Part shown: positions 13,799-23,625 of the stretch, in pieces
Layout of the letters: the number at the start of each line of letters is the position of its first letter
Position numbering within the stretch: position 1 is the stretch's first letter
From: Thuidium tamariscinum
Lineage: Eukaryota; Streptophyta; Bryopsida; Hypnales; Thuidiaceae
Length of the DNA: 64,000 bases
Direction: 5' to 3'
Assembly (NCBI GenBank): GCA_947034885.2
Contig: OX344749.2
Coordinates: 21,653,501 to 21,717,500, forward strand
Notes under the pieces: generated by a model
What the model saw: the letters and a program-made list of their open reading frames with translations, nothing else
Told to the model about the DNA's origin: nothing
Database searches by the model: none
Program-made: the position numbers and the translations under genes

Positions 13799-14896
13799 AG
13801 AGGGGTGAATGCAAGAAACACTTAAAGCCTTTTGTCACACCTTAATTTTTTCTTTTTCTTTTAGCCATAACTTTTGTGTTTTAGCTCCAAATGACTCAAA
13901 ATTTATAGGAAAGCTACTCATAGCTATTATGTATCTAAAATGAATTTTGGAGATTTTTTTAAAATAATTTATTATTTTTAAATATCCCCGAAAATTTCTC
14001 ACAGTAGTCAATGTAGGGGTTTTTAGCACCCCATTTCTCCAAAAAAATGAATTTTGACCTAAAATTTGGAGAGCATGGTCTACTAGTAGACTTATACCTA
14101 CTGTCCAAAGGAATTCTAAAAATAATTATTTTTAAGTGTTGTAGAAGTCCACAAAGAGAGCTTCAATCTGCATTTTTTCCAAAGGTATAAAACATTATTT
14201 TGGTGAGTTTTTTGGTAAAATCTCATCACCAAAAAGGTTTTTCAAGTTTTTTATTTTTACGTATTTTTCAAAAAAATAATACTATTTTTAACAAATTAAA
14301 ATGTCACAAGTTGTATTTTCTTCACCGGAATTTTATGAGAATTCTATGTCCAAAGTTCCGGTGAAGAAAATACAACTTGAGACATTTTAATTTGTTAAAA
14401 ATAGTGTTATTTTTTTGAAAAATTCTTGAAAATACAAAAATTGAAAAAAAAATTTGGTGATGAGATTTCACTAAAAAACTCACCGAAATAATGTTTTATA
14501 CCTTTGGAAAAAAATGCAGAATGAAGCTCTCTTTGTGGACTTCTACAACACTTAAAAATAATTATTTTTTGAATTACTTTGTACAGTAGCTATAAGTCTA
14601 TTAAGAGACCATCTTCTCCAAATTTTAGATCAAAATTCGTTTTTTTGGAGAAACAAGGTGCTAAAACCCCTTAAATCAAGTACTATGAGAAATTTTTGGG
14701 GCTATTTAAAAATAATAAATTATTTTTAAAAATATCCAAAATTCATTTTAGATACATAATAGCTATGAGTAGCTTCCCTATAAATTTTGAGTCATTTGGA
14801 GATAAAACACCGAAGTTATGGCTAAAAGAAAAAGAAAAAACCAGAGTGTGACGAAATGCAACAAATAGTACAAGTGTTTCTTGCATTCACCCAGAG
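13799..14896. mobile_element. 1.09 kb giant hairpin (inverted dimer), GGGTG family, TSD AGAG
   Basis: Two long arms (about 13,803-14,330 and 14,356-14,892) are near-perfect inverted copies around a loop of about 25 nt. The outer 20 bases are identical in inverted orientation (GGGTGAATGCAAGAAACACT). The direct duplication AGAG flanks both ends (13,799-13,802 and 14,893-14,896). Each arm corresponds to the left ~530 bp of the intact family member at 63,194, including the phrase CCATAACTTTTGTGTTTT. It is therefore a fold-back formed from two left halves. A transcript across it would form long dsRNA. Confidence 0.8.
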
Positions 14897-15748
14897 ATGG
14901 AAGATGAGCATCAAGTTTCAACTCATAAAATTTGTATGGTTTCTTAGGGTTCCAAATATACTTCTAATGAAATTTGGTGTTTAGAATACTAAATAACAAA
15001 TCCTAATACTACCAGGAAACAATGTCTTTAATGTACCAATACTAAATGTCAACTAGATTTTCACCAAAAAATCTAGATTAGAACCAAGATGATTAATCCT
15101 AAATCAATATTCAATATGAAAACCAAGTGCCAACTAAATGAGAATTAAAGTGAATTACATGAGATAATACTAATAGTACCAAAACACTAAATTACATTCC
15201 CAATATAGTTATAATCTTGTTATAAGAATTGTAAAATCTATTGAATTAGTTGAAATTCAAGACATCAATACCTTTTCAAACATGCATATAGCACTACAAT
15301 CTAAACTAGTCGAACTTCATAGAGCTTTGCGCATGTAAATGTTAAAAGACTTATACTTTTGGTACCAATTGAAAAAATTTGACCATGCAGTTGATTGATA
15401 AGAAGACTACCAAAGCTTATTTAGACTAGAAGATAAAGTTGACAATAACCTAATTTTGTGAATCCCACTAGTCAATAGAAATTCTTCTGAAAACTTGGAC
15501 CTAATATTGAACTCACAAAATGAATACCAAACACTACATTGTAAAAACTTGTTCAATTGGTAGCAACTTCTATTCTTTGGCCAAATTGCACCAACTTGCA
15601 TTCTAATGTAGTAAAAATTGTATAAGATGCATTGCATTATGACTTTTGTGGTGTTGAATTGAGTTGAATAGTCAAAGTTTTATAACTTCAAAAAATACAA
15701 ACACGCAATTCAAACAAATAATAAAGGTTTGTTCATTATTCTACAAGT
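14897..15748. other. AT-rich non-coding spacer
   Basis: No coding frame, terminus or tandem unit was recognised. A 76-codon minus-strand frame near 15.5 kb has no domain and is not supported. Confidence 0.4.
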
Positions 15749-16700
15749 TTAACCCCTAAAGGTTTTTGACTATGTTTTCACCAAAAATGCTCCAAAAATG
15801 CCATTTCTAATACAAGTGCAAATTTTTTTTTAAAACACATTTTTGACTCATTAACCATATGATCTTGTAGTAAGGTGGTTTGTAAACATGTGGCAAATAT
15901 TTCAGACATTTCCACCGTGTAGATTGCAAGATATAAGCATTTGAGCTAACAAAAATTGATTTTTTATCCTTGCGAAAATCCGGGCAGCTGCACTTCACAA
16001 GGTCACATTTGTGTGAAAAAAAATTCAAAATGGTGGTTACTCTTTGAATTCATACTTCAATGCAAGTTGGCTAAATTCTCAAAAAAATTCAAACCATTTG
16101 GAATTGTACAACATATAGGAAAAAATAAGTAAGTAGAAAGAAGTAAAAAATGAGCCAAAATACTAAATTGTGAACATTTTATTCATAGAATTGAAAATTT
16201 TCAATCCCAATGGTTAAAATGTTGTAATAAACAATCTACACCTTCTATTTTTATTTTTTCCCAAAAATATGAAAAATTGAATTAAATGAAGAATTTCAAA
16301 CTGTCTTTGTATTGTAGAGATTCTGTAACTGGCCACAAACTACCCCAAACGCAAAATCTTCATAACTTTTGACTCATTGATTGGAATGGATTGATTCAAA
16401 TCTTCCCATGTCTATATAAACCTAAAGAACCAATTTAAATTTTCACTTTAAAAATAAAATAAAATTTGAAGAAGTTTTTTCAGCTGCCCGGGCTGCCCGC
16501 TGAGTAAAGAAAACAATATATCCTGCCATAACTTTTTAACCGTGAAGTCAAAAGTTATGATAATTATCAAGCCTTAAAGCTACTCCTCAGGCACACATTG
16601 TATTAAAATTTCAAAGAAAAAAAATAAAAACTCCATCCGTAGTGAGCTGCCCAAAAAATTTATAATCTCAAAAAACGTTGTTCAGGGCTTTGGGGGTTAA
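15749..16700 (+). mobile_element. TTAA-flanked non-autonomous element, family 1, copy A
   Basis: TTAA is at 15,749-15,752 and 16,697-16,700. The left end is CCCCTAAAGG and the right end, read inward, is CCCCCAAAGC. The ~944 bp interior is homologous to 52,941-53,869 and 60,232-61,108. Shared phrases include GGGCAGCTGCACTTCACAAG, AAATGGTGGT, TTTGGAATTGTACAACATAT and GTAGTGAGCTGCCC. It is non-coding. Termini and target match a piggyBac-like pattern, with no transposase to prove it. Confidence 0.65.
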
Positions 16701-16731
16701 AGGACACTTTTGGATTACTATTGCAAGCATA

Positions 16732-17081
16732 CAGTGGAAGCACCTAAAAACATCCAAATAAGAAACTCAACATAGTTGAAGGCAATTTTTTCTAAAAATA
16801 GTATTTTTCTAGTATTAGCAAGTGAAAATTTGTATGTAATTTCTATAATTTTCCAAAGTGTTGGCTTCCTAAACCACTACAACTATCATGTAGGTACATC
16901 CAAATACAAACGCTACTAAATTAGCAATGAGCCAATCAAATTTTCGTATGTGTCCTTAATATGCGTCAACGAATTAGAATGAAATTTGGCAAACACATTC
17001 ATTGAAGTCTACGAATGCAATTGGATGAGTCTAGGATCCAATGCAAGGGATAGGTGTGATATTAGGCATTTCTCCCTTAAA
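16732..17081 (+). mobile_element. Short TIR element, AAACACCC family, copy 2
   Basis: It begins AGTGGAAGCACC and ends GGCATTTCTCCCTTAA, opposite-facing versions of the family terminus. The interior matches copies at 200-595 and 59,511-59,901 through CATAGTTGAAGGCA, TTTTTCTAGTATTAGCAAG and CCAAAGTGTTGGCTTCCTA. It is about 350 bp and non-coding. Confidence 0.55.
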
Positions 17082-17119
17082 TGAGGTTGTCTTGACTTGA
17101 TAGAAAAATTGTACTGTCC

Positions 17120-17330
17120 ATTAGAGTTTCAAGGTTGTTCTCCATGTTGTAAACTAGCTACTATTATTAGATTTTTAAATTTTTAAATTTTTTTAAATTA
17201 TTAATTAATTTATATTATTTGATGTAACAATGTCTTAGCCATATCAAATGGTTGATGTAACAAAGTTCCTATATTTTCCATTGTTCATGAACTTGCAATC
17301 TTGTTGAGGCCTTATATTCATCTAATAAAG
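17120..17330. mobile_element. TTAGAG-family MITE, short copy
   Basis: The left end, ATTAGAGTTTCAAGG TTGTTC, and an internal GATGTAACAATGTC...GATGTAACAAAG pair resemble the family members at 18,320-18,840, 33,641-33,980 and 55,126-55,412. The right end is roughly GAGGCCTTATATTCATCTAAT. Boundaries are approximate. Confidence 0.35.
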
Positions 17331-17829
17331 TCATATTAGATATTCGATGATGCATGTTATCTTAGATAAGTGTCAGTATGTGTGACATTATTGTTTAATT
17401 TTTTAACTTAATTTTATACTATTATCTGAAGATAAATAGATTAATCCTATTTGGCTAGCTCCTAAGAGTGACGATAAAAGACAAAACAAAAGCAACAAAA
17501 GCAACTATAGGTGTTTAAAAGTGTAGGTGCGTGCATATACAATTGGAGCAACTAAAGGTTTTAGAGGCAACCACATGTTCAATACTAAAGGGGCTAGATG
17601 ACTCGAGATTATTAGGGGAATCAAGTATTATTTTTGAATCAACTATAGGTTTTAAAGGCAATTGTAGGTATTGGTTTGGAAATTGGAGTGAATTTTGGTA
17701 TTAGATATAGCCATATGTGCAAAATTTACAAGTGATTGCAAGTAGAGTTAGTTCATGAACTTGTTCTTCAAGTAACAATTGAAAAATAATAAGAACTTTA
17801 TATGTAGTTTTCCTTTTTATTTCTATCAA
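17331..17829. other. AT-rich non-coding spacer
   Basis: No gene is recognised. A short internal repetition (AACTA..GGTTTTA.AGGCAA near 17,550 and 17,640) is present and is probably part of the adjoining degenerate repeat. Confidence 0.35.
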
Positions 17830-18319
17830 TGTATTATTTAACTAGTAGATTTTAATTTTAGGAATTTTGGAATGCAAATTTATGTAAGAACATCCCCATT
17901 TAAATTTTCCTATTCTCAAAGAATCATCTAATTTATGTATTGTTTACCATGTTCATTTAAAAATGAAAAATTAGAAAGAAGAAGTTTTAATCAGATCTTC
18001 TCCACCTAAATCTTGCAATTGTTAAAGTATCATCTTATAAGTGGATTATTTATCAAGTAGATTCTAAAATAAAAAATAATGGATGGAGATTTAAGTATAG
18101 ACTTTTCCATTGATTTTGACTTTGACGATCCTACAAGAATCACCTTATTCATATATTATTTACCGTGTTGATCTAAAAGTTATAAATTAGAGAAAAGAGA
18201 TTTTATGAAATTTTTTAATTTTGATTCTTGCAATTGTTAAAGTATCATCCTTCAAGTGTCTTACTTATCAAGTGTTTTTTTTATTAAAAAGTAATGGATG
18301 GAGATTTATGTAGGAAATA

Positions 18320-18840
18320 TTGTATTATATTTTGCATCAGGGTAGATTTGAGGGCAAGAAAAGTTTGTTTTAGAGTTGTTCTCTTGATTGTTCCTTATGT
18401 TGTTCATGAAAAGTAAACCAACCCTTGCAATTTGATTTTTTGAATTTTTGAAATCTTTTGTTGAATCCAAAAAAACTTATAAGTATTAAAAAGTTGAACA
18501 TTGAATTATACATAACATTTAGCAGCATTGGTTGGCCTTGCCTTTTCTCAATAGTGGAGGGTGTAGAATATTTGACTCTCCAACGGTGAAACTAGTAAAG
18601 TAAGTGGACATGTGGAGGATGGAGAGTCTAATGGGTGTAGAATATGCCACACCCTTCACTGTAGAGAAAAGGCAAAGCTTCAACATGCTACTGAATGTTA
18701 AAAAAATTCCAAAATTTTCTAATAATCAATTAATTAAATAAACATTTGATGCGGCACAATCTTGACCATGTCAGATTGCTAATGTGACACTATTCTTAGA
18801 ATTACCACAATCTAAGAACTCCCAAATCTCCTCTAATGAC
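18320..18840. mobile_element. TTAGAG-family MITE inserted in the tandem array
   Basis: It interrupts the tandem array. The left portion (GTTTTAGAGTTGTTC...CCAACCCTTGCAA) matches the left portion of 33,641-33,980. The right portion (GATGCGGCACAATCTTGACC, then ...AAATCTCCTCTAATGAC) matches the family's right half. It contains a second nested hairpin at 18,513-18,700. Outer limits are approximate. Confidence 0.45.
18513..18700. mobile_element. Nested hairpin MITE (TAACATTYAG termini)
   Basis: The left arm begins TAACATTTAGCAGCATTG. The right arm, read inward, is TAACATTCAGTAGCATGTTG. Further in, both arms share TTTGCCTTTTCTC, GGGTGT(A/G)G and GACTCTCC. The structure is a ~188 bp imperfect palindrome with a small central loop. 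No coding capacity; the target duplication is not resolved. Confidence 0.55.
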
Positions 18841-19649
18841 TATCCTACAAGAATCATCTTATTCATATTTTATTTACAATGTTGAATTAAAAAATAAAAA
18901 CTAGAAGAAGAGATTTAATTGAGAGCATCTCCTTTTGAATTTTGTGATTGTCAAAGAATCATCCTACCAATGTATTATGTAACAAGTGTATTTTAAAATA
19001 AAAACTAATGGATGGAGATTTAATACAAAATCTTCCATTTGAATTTATTCTTGAAAAAACATCTTATTCGTGTATTATTTACCTTACTAATCTAAAAAAT
19101 AGAAACTAATGAAAAAAAAAAGATAGATAGATAGTAGGTGATAGAAACTCCTTTTCATTATTAAAATTGTCAAAGAATCATTGTACTAATGTGTTTTTAC
19201 CAAGTGAATTTTTACATTAAAAAAAAATTAGATGGAGATTTAAGTATTGACTTTCCCAAATGATTCTCACTATTCTTAAAGAACCTTATTCATTATTATC
19301 TATTACATTGATGGATGAAAAAATAGATAGAGAGATTCCGATATGACTTTCTCTATTTATGAAGAATCGTTTTTAATCATTTTTAATTTATCACATTAAT
19401 CTAAAAATTAAAAATTACAAGGAAAAAATTTAAACTAGTTAAACACTATAAAGACCCTTCAAGAATCCTATCAATGTCATTGACACCTCACAACTAAGGC
19501 AAGAATGTTATATTTTTATGTAGTCATCTTTCTTAAGCCAAATACAAAGCAACCACCTACTAGCAAAATTGCCCAAGCATACAAATCTATAAAAGATGCA
19601 TCTACCTCAATCTTTGTCTAATTGCTACCCTAATATCAACACCTAATTT

Positions 19650-20226
19650 CAATTTATTTCATGATATATAATTTTTATTGTTCAATGGACAACCCATGTA
19701 GCTCATAAAACTTCTTTATATGTCACTTTTAAGAAAATAAAAATTTAGAATTAGTTTTCTAGATTTACATATGTGAAAAGGTTTGAATCATTCTATTTTG
19801 ATTAATGAGATGAAACTTATGAGAAGTTTTTCTTTGCACGTAGGTATGGAGTCTTGTGCAAACCATATCTACTTGCAAACTATAACTCCTTGTAATTTTC
19901 ATCTCATTTATCAAAATAGAATGATTCAAAGCTTTCTACATAATTATATAAATCTAAAAAAACAATTTCAAGTTTTTATTTTTTTTAAAGTGATTTTAGA
20001 AGAAATTTTATGAGCTATTTGGATTGTTCACTACACAATTAAAATTACATGTTTTGCAATAACTTCTTAACCATGTAGACAAAAGTATGAAAAATTGTTG
20101 TGCCTTAAAGCTATTCATTGGGTACATGTTGTGTGAAATTTTTATAGAAAAAAAAACTCTATTTGTAGTGAACTACCTAAAATTGCAATATTACCAAAAA
20201 CTTGTATTTGGTCATTTAGGGGTTAA
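19650..20226. mobile_element. Fold-back derivative of a family 1 TTAA element
   Basis: The right half (19,870-20,222) is colinear with the right half of copies A and B (ATCAAAATAGAATGATTCAAAG, then TGAACTACC and TTTGGTCATTTAGGGG) and ends in GGGG followed by TTAA at 20,223-20,226. The left half (about 19,650-19,850) is the same sequence inverted, pairing around a short loop near 19,855-19,870. The element has lost its normal left half and replaced it with an inverted right half. The left limit is approximate. Confidence 0.5.
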
Positions 20227-22114
20227 TATATAGAATTTAACATGTCTACGCTAATTTTATTGTTTTTGGATTGGGAGTTAAACCATTTCACATCTCTTCA
20301 ATGAAAAGATGTAAAAGTTTTAAATACTCCCCAAAACTATCGATCTAATAAAATATAGGGAAAAAAAACTTCACTTCTCCATACAAGAGTTGTAAAAGAT
20401 GACTAATATGACTAATGACAAAAGGGGCATTAGTCACATTAGTTATTCTTAAGCAAATTTTTAACAACATTTACCTTGTGAAATAAAAAGAATTCCAAGG
20501 CATTCAAAAAAATTGTAATAAATGCTAAACAAGCATATTAACAAATGGAATTAGATATGTCTTTGCCAAGTTTTAATGGAGTCCAGAACTTGTGGAAACA
20601 TTGAAAAGTGCCTAATAAATCTACAAACTCACACCTAGGCATCTTATGTAGTATAGAAAATATGCAAAAATTCTAAGAAAATTTCACCCACTACAAAAGA
20701 GTTTGGGGAGATTTAGAAAATTATGAATAATATGAATACTATGAATAATGTCCGAAAAGGACATAAGTCATATTAGTCTCAACTAAGAAAATCATTCAAA
20801 TTACTTAATTCTAGGTTCAAAATATTTTCTAAGACATTCTCAAAGATACAATCAATTCTAAACAAGCATAGTAATATATAGAGTTCAATATGTCAACACT
20901 AATTTTTATTTTTTGAGGGTTGGATATTAAAACAATCCAAAGCTTGTAAAAAGGTTTTAAAGTGTGCAATGCTACTACAACTTGCATCTAGGTGTCTTAT
21001 ATTGTATGGAAAATATATGAAAATTCTAGGAACCCCCCCCCCCCCTCATCTAACTTAAAAATTGTAGAAGATTGAAAAATTTTATACCCCAACCCCACTC
21101 AAAAGGGACATAGTCACATTACTTACAAATGAGCAAATCACCCAAGGAGTTAATTGATGAATTTTTAGAAAACTACAAAAAGTTAAAAGATAAATTCCAT
21201 TTAATACAAGTAAGAAAATTGTACCATGAACTACACATAATATATAAGGCTATAGCAATTGACAAATTGAGTGCAAATCTAAAATATTTTCATTCAAAGA
21301 AACCATACCATGAGCATCAATGAACAAAATTGAGAAGTATACATACAAAAGTTGTAGCTTACAACATATTATACATTAAATAGAAGTTGAAGAAAAATTA
21401 TTTATAATTTGAAAAAAAATTAATTTCAAAGTTAGCCATGTCTAAAACTCAATTTTCTTCTCCATGAATTAGAATTACTTTATCTTTTGTCAAATTTTTA
21501 GAACTAAAAAAAAACCTTTTGTGCCTTTGCATCTTGCATGACTTAGCCTTGGTAGATAAGGATTGTAAAAATTTCTCATAGCATATTGAGCATAGATGTA
21601 GACAAATAATGTCATGTAGATGATAAAATAAATAGTTCAAAAAAATTTACCATGAAGGATAGTTGATTGAAATTGTACTACACTAGTAGTGAATATATCA
21701 AAAAAATTAAGTGCAAATACAAGACATTGACCCCAACTTGGTAGAAATTGTGACATTACACAAAAACAGAGGTTTATTCTAGTGGTTTTAGCTTTCTTAA
21801 CACTATACAAAACAAAGATAAAGTTTACAGTTCATTTAACTTCAATCTTTGAAGCCGTATGTATTCAACTCACTCATATTGAATTGGATATTCAAGAAAT
21901 AGTTTTAGGAGGGATCCTAAAGTGTCATATAATAGATTTGTTATTAAAAACTATCACTTGTTCAATGGCATTTTAACTCACTTGATTGTTGTTGGTTTCA
22001 TAGTATATCCCCCATGCATCTATGTAGTAGAGGGAAAAAAATTGTGAAGAAAAAAGGGGGGAAAAAATTAGACACTTAATTTTATTTGTAAGTTAGCCCA
22101 CTTAAAAAATTGCA
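20227..22114. other. AT-rich non-coding stretch
   Basis: No gene or complete element is recognised. It includes a 13-base C run at 21,033-21,045. Frames of about 60 codons here are Lys/Ile/Asn-rich chance frames. Fragments of diverged repeats are likely. Confidence 0.4.
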
Positions 22115-22685
22115 TTAACCCTTTAAGGACCATGGTTGATTTTGGAGGTGGACACAATTTCTATATACAATTCTTGAAAAGTTTCATTTTGTGAGCGCTC
22201 TATGGATGTAATTCTAAATCGAATTATAAGAATCAATTCTATAGGGCAAATCCTTGAATCAAACAAAAAATGCAAGTGATTCAACGGTTCACATCCTTGT
22301 AATAAATTTTCAAAGATTAATTTGTTGCAAACAACCACTAAATAGGGTTTGCCACAATTGAACACAAATTTCACTAAATGCTCTATAAATCTATCCTAAG
22401 CCTTCCAACTAGTTCTTTCACACATATAAGTAGTCATCTTTTACATTCATTACATTGTTTTTTGCAAGATTTCACATGTCAAGGGCTAGACAATTCAACT
22501 TTGGATAAGTGTAGCTAATGCAATTTTGCACACATTTCCTTGAAATTGGCTTTGTTAGAAATATACAAAGACACTTTAATTGCATTGTTCACTAAGTTTT
22601 TTGAAATGAGATGTTTTATGAACAATAACAAATAAAAAGTGCAAAAATCAACCAAAAAGTGGTTGACCAGTCCTTAAAGGGTTAC
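22115..22685. mobile_element. TTAA-type non-autonomous element, family 4
   Basis: The left end is TTAA then CCCTTTAAGGAC. The right end is GTCCTTAAAGGG then TTAC (one mismatch to TTAA). Inverted similarity extends inward through GGTTGATTTTTG-type sequence. The element is about 563 bp and non-coding. Termini resemble families 1-3, supporting one superfamily. Confidence 0.6.
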
Positions 22686-22943
22686 TAAATTTACAAAAAC
22701 CATACAATATTGGAAACATCTCTTCTATCTTTACATGAGTGTAGGGGGGGGGGGGGCGTTGCCTTTAATACAATTATTAAAGTTAGTAACCCTACAACAA
22801 TTATTTTCTTAACTTAGATAAATACCTTAAATTATAAAGATGATTCCTAGGCAAATTATTTACAATATATACTTCTTCTTGATCAAAAAACATTGTCCAA
22901 GACACTCCGAGAAAGTTGGTGTCTATGCTAATTAAACATATTA
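22686..22943. other. AT-rich spacer with G run
   Basis: It contains a 13-base G run at 22,744-22,756. Nothing else is recognised. Confidence 0.4.
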
Positions 22944-23625
22944 GGATGATTGCAAGAAACACCAATTCTATTCTCAATCACAATTAGAGTGACCTTATTC
23001 TTTTTTGCTATAACTTTTGAATCCAAATATCTAATAACATGAAATAATTAGTGGACCTCTCTAACTTGATGGTTTTCACATCCTTTATTTTTTAAAATTA
23101 AGATGAATCATTTTATATTTAAAATTCATTTAAAAAAATTTGTCACAAATTGAGGTTTAAGGGGTTTTACTATATTAGGAGTTCCCAAAATTAATGACCT
23201 AAAGCTAAAATTTTCATAGTATATTTGCATAGTAGGAATGTATTTTTCTTCCAAAGAAAATCTAAAAATACATTATTTTATGTCCTCCATGTGTGTGCAA
23301 ACAACACTCCCATTACACGCAATTTCTAAACATTGATGACGGTACTAAGATTATTTTTTTGGTGAAATCTCATCACCATCAACTCTTCCCAAATGTCCAA
23401 TTTTTAGATTTTTAAAAAAAAAATCCTATTTTTTAGAAATCAAAATATAAATACACTCATTTTCATGAGATTTTGCTCTTTTCTAATTCTCTTACTTAAA
23501 GAGTTTTTCTCAGCTTTTCCTTCATAGGATACCTTCATCTTTAAGGTATATACACTGAACATATTTTTCATGTTTTATTAAAATTATTATTTTAATTAAA
23601 TAATTCTCCCAACAACAAAATTGTC
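22944..23625 (+). mobile_element. GGGTG family copy, right end missing
   Basis: It starts GGATGATTGCAAGAAACACC and is colinear with the intact copy at 63,194-63,915. Matching phrases include CTATAACTTTTGAATC, the GGGGTTTTA block, CTTACTTAAAGAGTTTTTCTC, CTTCATCTTTAAGGTATATACACT and CCCAACAACAAAAT. The similarity stops at about 23,620, just before the expected inverted terminus, where the moderate-GC block begins. It is therefore truncated on the right. Confidence 0.6.

Larger units (their letters stand above)
17830..19440. repeat. Degenerate tandem array, unit about 200 bp
   Basis: Loosely repeated units share the order CCTACAAGAATCA(C/T)CTTATTCAT - ATTATTTAC - (two-codon-like A-rich run) AAATTAGA - TTGCAATTGTTAAAGTATCAT - TGGATGGAGATTTA. 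Units start near 17,900, 18,115, 18,835, 19,030 and 19,250. The array is interrupted by a MITE (18,320-18,840). The units are well diverged and non-coding. Confidence 0.5.
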
